Positions 1 to 4,200 of a stretch of 5,060 nucleotides of DNA are shown here, piece by piece. The DNA comes from an uncultured Phycisphaerales bacterium (GTDB lineage: Bacteria; Planctomycetota; Phycisphaerae; WQYP01). Below the pieces are notes generated by a model, which had not been told where the DNA came from, did not search any database, and was given only the letters and a program-made list of their open reading frames with translations. The translations under genes were made by a program, and so were the position numbers. The stretch lies in assembly GCA_903868035.1 (NCBI GenBank), contig CAIPTQ010000151.1, positions 1 through 5,060 on the forward strand, written 5' to 3'. The number at the start of each line of letters is the position of its first letter. The stretch's first letter is position 1.

Positions 1-165
1 CGGAGCCGCAAAGCGCGAAGAGACTACTTCCGGAGCCGCAAAGCGCGAAGAGACTACTTCCGGAGCCGCAAAGCGCGAAGAGACTACTTCCGGAGCCGCA
101 AAGCGCGAAGAGACTACTTCCGGAGCCGCAAAGCGCGAAGAGACTACTCCCGGAGCCGCGAAGCG
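1..165. repeat. 30-bp tandem direct repeat (minisatellite), five full copies plus a half copy
   Basis: Five head-to-tail copies of a 30-bp unit start at 1, 31, 61, 91 and 121, with no spacers. The unit begins CGGAGCCGCAAAGCG and ends GAGACTACTTC. Copies 1-4 are identical; copy 5 differs near its end (CTCC for CTTC). A sixth copy (151-165) keeps only the first half with one change (CGCGAAGCG for CGCAAAGCG) and then merges into the palindromic element. The array continues past the left edge, so its copy number is unknown. Because 30 is divisible by 3, several frames stay open through it (frame 1 would give a repeated RSRKARRDYF). I see no start codon, ribosome binding site or continuing gene, so I call it non-coding. 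Identity between copies implies recent expansion or active homogenisation. Confidence 0.95.
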
Positions 166-240
166 GCGGCTTCCAGTAGCCGCGGGCGGAAGCCCGCGGC
201 TACGGCACGCCTCCCTCCGTGAGGCCCGGAGGGCCGGCTC
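151..240. repeat. Compound palindromic (REP/BIME-like) element
   Basis: Several inverted repeats are packed together. The strongest has perfect 12-base arms, GTAGCCGCGGGC (176-187) and GCCCGCGGCTAC (192-203), around a GGAA loop. To its left lies GCCGC-GAA-GCGGC (155-167). To its right lies CCCTCCG (213-219) paired with CGGAGGG (227-233) around a 7-base loop. The architecture resembles REP/BIME-type extragenic palindromes and similar GC-rich hairpins scattered through planctomycete-like genomes; that comparison is from memory. Its left end overlaps the decayed sixth copy of the 30-bp repeat, and its right end touches the vsr remnant. It could also act as a transcription barrier, but it has no T-tract. 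Confidence 0.75.
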
Positions 241-419
241 TTTCGCGCCGCGCATACTGGATGAATAAGCTCGCCCGCAATGTGCAACGGGATCAGCGCA
301 CTCGTCGCGCCCTGCGGCGTCTGGGTTGGCGCGTCCTGACCGTCTGGGAATGCCAGACCAGGAACCTTCCCCGGCTTCGCGCACGCGTGCAACGCTTTCT
401 CTCGGCCCCCCAAAAATGA
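219..419 (+). pseudogene. Remnant of very-short-patch mismatch endonuclease (Vsr), C-terminal part only
   Basis: The reading frame from a GTG at 219 to TGA at 417-419 encodes 66 residues. From about residue 12 it reads like the end of Vsr: AYWMNKLARNVQRD, then LGWRVLTVWEC, then a basic C-terminal helix ending RFL. Intact Vsr is about 130-150 residues and nicks DNA at T:G mismatches. Its metal-binding and catalytic residues lie in the N-terminal two thirds (Asp51 and the region around His64-His69 in E. coli), and that part is absent here. The frame is closed by a TAG at 177-179 inside the palindrome, so no longer protein is possible on this sequence. The first 11 or so residues are palindrome sequence rather than Vsr. 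A separately expressed small protein is possible, but there is no good ribosome binding site. No cytosine methyltransferase gene, the usual partner, is visible. Confidence 0.75.
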
Positions 420-461
420 CTTCCTTCCGCGACCACCCCGAAATTATACGAAAGGCCCCAC

Positions 462-1070
462 TCAATTCCCCTTCACCTCCACCAGCGTCTTGGTCACCTT
501 AAATCCCGAGGGATCCGGCGCCTTCCCATGACCCTCCATTTTGATCAACCGCCCCGGCACGTCCGCCGCCGACCACACCTTCAGCTCCGTGTTGTCCGGC
601 CCCAACCCCCCGCTGCCCGCCTGCGTGAATTCCACCGTCGTGGCCTCATATTTCTTCCCCGCCACTTCTATCGCCTCCTTCCCCGCCTTCACGTCCTTCA
701 CCTGGCTGGCGGGAATGTCCGCCGGCACATCCACGACCCCCTTCTCAATCTTCGCCGCGATGAGCGTCTTCTTCGCCGGCTGTGACATCGACGGCGCCGG
801 CTGCCCGTTGGCCACCGCCGCCGTCGTGACCTCCACCGTGATCGCCTCCGCCTTGATCTCCTGGAGCGTCTGCGTGATGACCATCTCAATTTGCAGGGGC
901 GCATTCATCCCCGCGAAGGTGATTTGCATCGTCTGCTTGTGCGTCACCGTCGTGCCGATCTTGCACGCCGCCCACGACGCATATGCCGGATTATCCACCT
1001 GTTCCCCCCGCGCCATAGCCCCGCCCGTCAGGCATAATGCCAGCACCGCCACATATAACATTTTGCCCAT
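462..1070 (-). CDS. Secreted protein of unknown function (202 aa)
   Basis: I do not recognise a named family. Residues 1-20 form a Sec signal peptide: a short Met-Gly-Lys start, a hydrophobic core (VAVLALCLTG) and a likely signal peptidase I site after AMA at residue 20. There is no lipobox, so the mature protein is probably periplasmic or otherwise exported. The mature part starts with a tryptophan-containing segment (SWAACKIGTTVTHKQTM) and alternates short hydrophobic and polar stretches, suggesting mainly beta structure; it has one cysteine (residue 36). A low-complexity Pro/Ala/Ser segment sits near residues 91-99. I recall similar exported proteins in planctomycetes, without known function. 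AAAGGA (1078-1083 on the complement) lies 7 bases before the ATG at 1070 and supports that start over the ATG three codons later. It is 83 bp downstream of the lipoprotein gene ending at 1154 and may be co-transcribed with it. Confidence 0.8.
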   Translation of the reverse strand: MGKMLYVAVLALCLTGGAMARGEQVDNPAYASWAACKIGTTVTHKQTMQITFAGMNAPLQIEMVITQTLQEIKAEAITVEVTTAAVANGQPAPSMSQPAKKTLIAAKIEKGVVDVPADIPASQVKDVKAGKEAIEVAGKKYEATTVEFTQAGSGGLGPDNTELKVWSAADVPGRLIKMEGHGKAPDPSGFKVTKTLVEVKGN

Positions 1071-1099
1071 AATCGAGTCCTTTGCGTCAAACCGTACCC

Positions 1100-1105
1100 A
1101 TTATA
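1100..1105 (-). promoter_or_regulatory. Candidate -10 box for the secreted-protein gene
   Basis: On the minus strand this reads TATAAT, a perfect sigma70-type -10 hexamer, about 30 bases before the ATG at 1070. That would leave a leader of roughly 20-25 nt containing the AAAGGA ribosome binding site. I see no good -35 hexamer at 16-18 bp upstream, so the site rests on the -10 alone and on its position in an AT-rich patch of an otherwise GC-rich region. Confidence 0.35.
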
Positions 1106-1112
1106 ATCAAAT

Positions 1113-1133
1113 AATTCTTCGTGCCTTCGTGTC
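1113..1133 (-). repeat. Dispersed 21-bp repeat, copy 1
   Basis: On the plus strand this is AATTCT, three variable bases, then TGCCTTCGTGTC. The same arrangement recurs at 1920-1940 with 18 of 21 bases identical. Both copies are in the same orientation and lie shortly after the stop codon of a minus-strand lipoprotein gene; this copy is about 20 bp after the stop at 1154. Read on the minus strand it contains GACACGAAGGCA, a type of ACGAAG-rich intergenic sequence I recall as common in some environmental bacterial genomes. Confidence 0.6.
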
Positions 1134-1153
1134 GTGTTTCAATTCCACCGCGA

Positions 1154-1837
1154 TCATTCGTACCAGAATGCCCCTCCCACATTACCGTGAATCCGAATAG
1201 AGTCGCACCCGCTGTACATTCCATCTTGAAACACAAACTCCCACCGTTCCACCAATCCCCCCGCGCGCCGATATGTGTAGCACGTATAGCGAGCCCCCTT
1301 TTCGATTCGCTCCGACCATGGCCCGCGCACGGCTCCGGCCAGGTCCGGAGGCAGGGGATGATCATCATATTCAGGAATGTCACGCAGCCGGTTTATCATT
1401 ACTGTTTCCTCCGGCCGCCAGATTTTCAGGTAGAGGTACACGCAGCGCGCATAGTCGCCATCCCCGTTCATCGGCCCGGCGATCTCCGCCATGATTTGCT
1501 GCGTGCGCACCGGATCGGCGCTCACAACGCGCCCGGCTGAATCAATGTGCAGTAGTCGCCCGTCCGTATTCATGATCAGCAGATGATAGTCCGGCCCGCC
1601 CATCTTCTCGCCGCCGGGCGTGAACCGAATGCGATACCAGTTTAGGCCCAACAGCGTTATATCGTTAATCTTCGCGCCGCTGCTGTTGTCTCCCAATCTG
1701 CCGAGATATTCGCCGGCCTTGGTGCGGATCAGGTCCGACTGGGTTCCGGCTGCGTTTGAATTGCTGATTGCCGGGCCCGCGCAGCCAACGCTGGAGCAAA
1801 CAAGTGAGATGAAGAAAATTGCGTGATGAAACTTCAT
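1154..1837 (-). CDS. Probable lipoprotein of unknown function (227 aa)
   Basis: No named family is recognised. The N-terminus (MKFHH, then AIFFISLVCSSVG) is a signal peptide, with Cys19 in an SVGC context as the likely lipidated residue. The lipobox is weak because position -3 is Ser rather than Leu, so lipidation is probable rather than certain. Residues 40-125 form a compact predicted alpha/beta or beta stretch (AGEYLGRLGD; LLGLNWYRIRFTPGG; YHLLIMNTDGRLLHIDSAGRVV). Residues 125-200 are rich in Tyr, Arg and Trp, and the C-terminus ends GNVGGAFWYE. Cysteines at about 132, 186 and 211 could form a disulfide outside the cytoplasm. The start at 1837 is chosen because AAGAGG lies 5 bases upstream; the ATG nine codons earlier adds a His-rich extension before the signal peptide and lacks such a site. 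Codon use is less GC-biased than in the neighbouring lipoprotein gene. Confidence 0.75.
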   Translation of the reverse strand: MKFHHAIFFISLVCSSVGCAGPAISNSNAAGTQSDLIRTKAGEYLGRLGDNSSGAKINDITLLGLNWYRIRFTPGGEKMGGPDYHLLIMNTDGRLLHIDSAGRVVSADPVRTQQIMAEIAGPMNGDGDYARCVYLYLKIWRPEETVMINRLRDIPEYDDHPLPPDLAGAVRGPWSERIEKGARYTCYTYRRAGGLVERWEFVFQDGMYSGCDSIRIHGNVGGAFWYE

Positions 1838-1893
1838 GGTTGCCTCTTGAGAATGATGATGCAATTATTGTGTGAAAAGCGTTGGACCGGTCG

Positions 1894-1921
1894 ATGATAC
1901 CCTGAAATCTCAAATTTACAA
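1894..1921 (-). promoter_or_regulatory. Candidate promoter for the lipoprotein gene starting at 1837
   Basis: On the minus strand TTGTAA (1916-1921) is followed after 16 bases by TATCAT (1894-1899). These match the sigma70 consensus at 4 of 6 and 5 of 6 positions. The implied leader is about 50 nt and includes the 8-bp palindrome GACCGGTC at 1885-1892, which could be an operator or chance. The -35 end overlaps the dispersed repeat at 1920-1940. Confidence 0.35.
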
Positions 1922-1940
1922 TTCTATCTGCCTTCGTGTC
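1920..1940 (-). repeat. Dispersed 21-bp repeat, copy 2
   Basis: This is the second copy of the AATTCT-N3-TGCCTTCGTGTC sequence, matching 1113-1133 at 18 of 21 bases, with all three differences in the central triplet. It begins seven bases after the stop codon of the minus-strand lipoprotein gene that ends at 1948. No hairpin with a T-tract accompanies it, so it is not an evident intrinsic terminator. Confidence 0.6.
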
Positions 1941-1947
1941 TTGTGGT

Positions 1948-2739
1948 TCACTCCCCTCGCGCCGCCGCCGCTGATGCCGGCTTGTCATACACCTTCACCA
2001 CCTTCCCCCACTCCTTCACAAAATCCCGCACCAGCCCCTCAAACGCCTGCCGCTCCGTGCGTTGGCGCACCTGGTCCATCGCCTCGGCACTCGTCCATGC
2101 GTTGGCCAGCTGGTTGTTCGACGCCGTCGATTCCACCACCGCATACACATACCCGTTCCGGGTGTCCATCAGCACCGCCGACGCCGTGCACGTCACCTTG
2201 GCCTCCTTGTTGGGCGCGATGCCCAGCGTAATCAGCCCCAACGGCGCCACATGCGTCTGCGTGTCAAACATCGTATCCAGCGTGTAATACAGCAGCAGGT
2301 TCGCATTCAACTTCGCCGCCGCGTTCCGCAGTTCCAAATCGCTGTTGAGCGTCTTATCCAGCAGAATCCGCTTGATCCCCCCCACGCCCTCCACCCGTGG
2401 CAGCTTCGCCAACGCCTCAAAATCCTCCTCCTTCTCAATGTCCCGTATCGTCATCACGCTGTACGCCCCCCGCGGCGTTGGCGTCCGATACCGGTCATAC
2501 GAATACGAGTTGTAATCCGCCGCCTGCACCCGCACCACCGCGATCGCCGCCGGAAACGTCACCAGCGGCTTCTTGGCCAACGTCTGCTGCACCGAAGTAT
2601 CCGTCAGCGCCGCCGCCGCCTCCGGCGTCAGCCCCAGCCGCGAAAAATCCGCCCGCCCCCCCGGCGTCGTATACGCCCCATTACACCCGCCCAGCACCGC
2701 CATCGCCACCGCCGCCGCCAAAGCCAACCGATACCGCAT
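1948..2739 (-). CDS. Lipoprotein of unknown function (263 aa)
   Basis: The signal peptide is classical for lipoproteins: MRYRL, a hydrophobic stretch of Ala, Val and Leu, then the lipobox LGGC with Cys19 as the lipidated residue. The mature protein is probably anchored in a membrane facing the periplasm. A flexible linker (about 20-35) leads to a segment with FPAAIAVVRVQA (62-73), a Tyr/Arg-rich stretch (75-95), a helix-rich part with KLPRVEGVGGIKRILLD (112-128), and ANLLLYYTLDT (146-156), HVAPLGLITLGIAP (163-176) and YVYAVVEST (198-205), which look like strands of an alpha/beta core. A charged amphipathic helix (about 218-248) precedes an Ala-rich tail. The layout loosely recalls lipoproteins with a CsgG or TolB-N-like core, but I cannot assign it. 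Related planctomycete proteins exist as far as I remember, uncharacterised. The start is set by the ribosome binding site at 2745-2751. It is divergent from the folate gene at 2935. Confidence 0.85.
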   Translation of the reverse strand: MRYRLALAAAVAMAVLGGCNGAYTTPGGRADFSRLGLTPEAAAALTDTSVQQTLAKKPLVTFPAAIAVVRVQAADYNSYSYDRYRTPTPRGAYSVMTIRDIEKEEDFEALAKLPRVEGVGGIKRILLDKTLNSDLELRNAAAKLNANLLLYYTLDTMFDTQTHVAPLGLITLGIAPNKEAKVTCTASAVLMDTRNGYVYAVVESTASNNQLANAWTSAEAMDQVRQRTERQAFEGLVRDFVKEWGKVVKVYDKPASAAAARGE

Positions 2740-2744
2740 ATCAA

Positions 2745-2751
2745 CTCCTTT
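2745..2751 (-). promoter_or_regulatory. Ribosome binding site deciding the start of the 263-aa lipoprotein
   Basis: On the minus strand AAAGGAG is followed by TTGAT and then ATG at 2739. The open frame extends upstream to 2796 and includes an ATG at 2754 overlapping this site, but only the start at 2739 has correct spacing and puts the signal peptide at the N-terminus. Confidence 0.8.
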
Positions 2752-2876
2752 CATGAGTTCCACCCCTTCAGTGCGCCAAACCGCCGCCGCGTTCAAAAAA
2801 ATTGATAAATATCTTTCCGCGGCGCCGTCCCATGGATTCGCCCCGTATCAGGGGCGAAAGAATTGCTCGGCGGTGT

Positions 2877-2903
2877 TTGGCAATCCGCCTGCCGCGATAT
2901 ACC
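2877..2903 (+). promoter_or_regulatory. Candidate promoter for the folate enzyme gene
   Basis: TTGGCA (2877-2882) matches the -35 consensus at 5 of 6 positions, and TATACC (2898-2903) matches the -10 consensus at 4 of 6. The 15-bp spacer is shorter than ideal. The implied leader of about 25 nt would just include the ribosome binding site at 2923-2928 and start after the 2837-2858 hairpin. Confidence 0.3.
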
Positions 2904-2922
2904 CTATGTGCTCCAACTCATG

Positions 2923-2928
2923 AAAGGA
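2923..2928 (+). promoter_or_regulatory. Ribosome binding site deciding a GTG start
   Basis: AAAGGA lies 6 bases before GTG at 2935. The in-frame ATG at 2920 overlaps the site itself, and the ATG at 2953 would remove the first residues before the conserved KDFL segment and has no site of its own. GTG at 2935 is therefore preferred. Confidence 0.75.
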
Positions 2929-2934
2929 ACCTTC

Positions 2935-3552
2935 GTGAATGACCTTCCGCAAATGACCATCAAGGACTTCCTTGCCGCCACCGCCGCCAAATCCCCCACC
3001 CCCGGCGGCGGCTCCGTCGCCGCGCTCGTCGGAGCCCTCGCCGCCGCCCTCGCCGCCATGGCCATGGAATACACCGTCGGCAAGAAGGCCTTTGCCGCAC
3101 ACGATGCCCAAACGCGGCGCGCTTTGGCCGGTTTCAACACTGCCGCCGCCATGTTCCAGGAACTCATCGCCGAGGACATCGCCGCCTACGAAGCCCTCTC
3201 CCCCCTCCTCAAACTCCCCCAGTCCGACCGCCAACAACATCCCGACTATCTCCCCGCCATCGTCGCCGCCATCCGCGTACCCCAGACCATCGCCGGCTTC
3301 GCCCTCAATGTCCTGGAAAACTGCGCCGTCATGCTCGACAAGACCAATAAGTTCCTCATCGCCGACCTGGGCGTCGCCGCCGTCTACGCCCACGCCACCG
3401 TCCACGCCGCCCAACTCATGGTGCTCGTCAACCTCCCCCTGTTGCCCAACCCGGACGAAGCCGCCACCCTCCGCCAATCCCTCTCCGATCTCATCACCAA
3501 AGCTGATGCGATCTACGACCAATTCCACCCCGCCCTGCTTGCGCATATTTAA
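2935..3552 (+). CDS. fchA: Cyclodeaminase/cyclohydrolase family protein (methenyltetrahydrofolate cyclohydrolase-like)
   Basis: This is a complete 205-residue member of the formiminotransferase-cyclodeaminase C-terminal domain family. Family members are cytoplasmic, mainly helical enzymes that either remove ammonia from 5-formiminotetrahydrofolate to give 5,10-methenyltetrahydrofolate, or interconvert methenyl- and 10-formyltetrahydrofolate (FchA). The signature SPTPGGGSVAAL is at residues 20-31, followed by the Ala-rich first helix (GALAAALAAMAMEYTVGKK). EDIAAYEAL falls near residue 80, the VPQTIAGFALNVLENC helix near 117-132, and the conserved NKFLIADLGVAAVYAHATVHAAQLMVLVNL block at about 138-167. 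The length is normal for the stand-alone form, and no formiminotransferase domain is fused. No histidine-degradation or one-carbon gene is adjacent, so the choice between the two reactions stays open. Third positions are overwhelmingly C, unlike the G-rich downstream genes on the same strand. Confidence 0.92.
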   Translation: MNDLPQMTIKDFLAATAAKSPTPGGGSVAALVGALAAALAAMAMEYTVGKKAFAAHDAQTRRALAGFNTAAAMFQELIAEDIAAYEALSPLLKLPQSDRQQHPDYLPAIVAAIRVPQTIAGFALNVLENCAVMLDKTNKFLIADLGVAAVYAHATVHAAQLMVLVNLPLLPNPDEAATLRQSLSDLITKADAIYDQFHPALLAHI

Positions 3553-3575
3553 CGAGCGCACCACACCCTTTGAAA

Positions 3576-3605
3576 TCGAAAATCAAAAATCAAAAATCGA
3601 AAATC
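3576..3605. repeat. Heptameric A-rich repeat between convergent genes
   Basis: TC recurs exactly every 7 bp at 3576, 3583, 3590, 3597 and 3604, giving four TCRAAAA units in the order G, A, A, G at the variable base. The complement is a run of GATTTTT-type heptamers. It fills about half of the 62-bp gap between the stop of the folate gene (3552) and the stop of the ParB-like gene (3615). Similar GATTTTTGATTTTTG tracts are, from memory, dispersed intergenic sequences in several bacterial groups. It has no hairpin, so a terminator role is not shown. Confidence 0.85.
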
Positions 3606-3614
3606 CCCCGACCC

Positions 3615-3965
3615 TCACCGCCGGATCGACTTGGTCTCATCTTCCGTCAGTGCCACCACCGGAATTTCCAGCAGCCGCGTCCGCAGCGCCTTGGCATAGC
3701 GGTGCCAGCCGTCGATGAGCACCAGTTTCCCCTCCTCCGTGGCCGCGATAAACGGGATGGTCGGATCGGTTTTCTCCGCCTTGTCCCAATCGATTTTCAC
3801 CGCTTCGTAGTACATCCCCTTGAACATCCCCAGCGGCTTGGCCTCCACCGGGCGCGACGCGGCCTTGATAAGTTCCTTGGCCTTGGCCAAGTCGTAATGC
3901 TTGCCGGCAAAGGTAAATTGCTCGCCTAAGCGCGGTTGCCAGTCGGTTTCACTTGAATCGGCCAT
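3615..3965 (-). CDS. Small ParB/sulfiredoxin-fold-like protein (116 aa)
   Basis: The C-terminal half has the layout of the ParB/Srx N-terminal fold: a strand (TIPFIAATEEGKLVLI, about 69-84), the motif IDGWHRYAKAL (84-94) comparable to the G-x-x-R-x-x-A box of ParB-type proteins, then LLEIPVVALTEDE (98-110). The N-terminal half carries a short strand (QFTFAGKHYDL, 16-26) and a helix (AKAKELIKAA). It lacks the helix-turn-helix and dimerisation parts of true ParB, so chromosome partition is not implied. Stand-alone ParB-like domains can be nucleases, CTPases or of unknown function. I recall similar short IDGWHR proteins in planctomycetes without an assigned role. The start at 3965 has AAGGTG 8 bases upstream. 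It is convergent with the folate gene and divergent from the TPR gene. No membrane segment or cysteine is present. Confidence 0.7.
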   Translation of the reverse strand: MADSSETDWQPRLGEQFTFAGKHYDLAKAKELIKAASRPVEAKPLGMFKGMYYEAVKIDWDKAEKTDPTIPFIAATEEGKLVLIDGWHRYAKALRTRLLEIPVVALTEDETKSIRR

Positions 3966-4200
3966 GCGTCTTTCACCTTACCGCAAATATCGGCTTACCC
4001 GTAGTATCCACTAAAACTCAAAGTGGGAAAAGGCATCCGTGCAAAAAGTGAACCCACATTCACACCTGGGGAGCATATTATCCCCGGACTTGGCCTGACA
4101 CAAGCTCTGAATTCCGCTAATCGTACAGGAGAATTCTGCATTTTTAACGTTACAATACGATTCTGCAACGAATTAGCCGATTTTGCACGGAGTTTTATTC
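3966..4200. promoter_or_regulatory. Divergent intergenic region with hairpins and promoter-like sequence
   Basis: This 235-bp region lies between the starts of the ParB-like gene (leftward) and the TPR-YggX gene (rightward) and is AT-richer than its surroundings. GGGGA (4068-4072) pairs with TCCCC (4081-4085) around an 8-base loop, and the stem extends by CC/GG with one bulged T. A weaker GTGAA-CCCACA-TTCAC stem is at 4048-4063. TACAAT at 4151-4156 matches the -10 consensus at 5 of 6 positions but lacks a clear -35. An open frame on the plus strand from a GTG at 4023 to 4229 overruns the TPR gene start, has no ribosome binding site and resembles nothing I know, so I leave it out. Confidence 0.45.
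4133..4187 (+). repeat. Three ATTYTGCA octamers upstream of the TPR-YggX gene
   Basis: ATTCTGCA occurs at 4133-4140 and 4160-4167, and ATTTTGCA at 4180-4187. All three are in the same orientation, with start-to-start spacings of 27 and 20 bp, and they straddle the candidate -10 at 4151-4156. Direct octamers around a promoter could be regulator-binding sites. The sites do not look like a Fur box, despite the iron-linked domain of the downstream gene. Confidence 0.4.

Larger units (their letters stand above)
2740..2934. promoter_or_regulatory. Divergent intergenic region with a strong hairpin
   Basis: This 195-bp region separates the outward-facing lipoprotein and folate genes. It holds an AT-rich patch (about 2797-2815) likely to contribute to a leftward promoter. 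It also holds a perfect 8-bp stem-loop: TTCGCCCC at 2837-2844, loop GTATCA, and GGGGCGAA at 2851-2858. No T-tract follows on either strand, so it is not an intrinsic terminator; a protein-binding site or mRNA structure is possible. The two gene starts also share a 14-bp sequence in inverted orientation (2746-2759 and 2915-2928). Confidence 0.5.

Noticed and set aside
1..165. CRISPR array
   Set aside because: The 30-bp units are directly adjacent with no variable spacers, and no cas gene is nearby.
1..222. Repeat protein encoded by the 30-bp units
   Set aside because: Open frames through the array follow from a unit length divisible by 3. There is no start codon or ribosome binding site, and no frame continues into a recognisable domain.
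541..1200. Long plus-strand open frames opposite the three minus-strand genes (also 2062-2805 and 2972-3718)
   Set aside because: They are antisense or shifted-frame shadows with Arg/Pro-rich, low-complexity products and no ribosome binding sites, while the opposing or in-frame genes have signal peptides or conserved domains.
2740..2934. Tetrahydrofolate riboswitch upstream of the folate enzyme
   Set aside because: The region has one simple 8-bp hairpin and none of the conserved junction or pseudoknot sequence I associate with that riboswitch.
3615..3965. Chromosome-partition ParB with a nearby parS
   Set aside because: The protein lacks helix-turn-helix and dimerisation domains, there is no parA, and I see no TGTTTCACGTGAAACA-like site.
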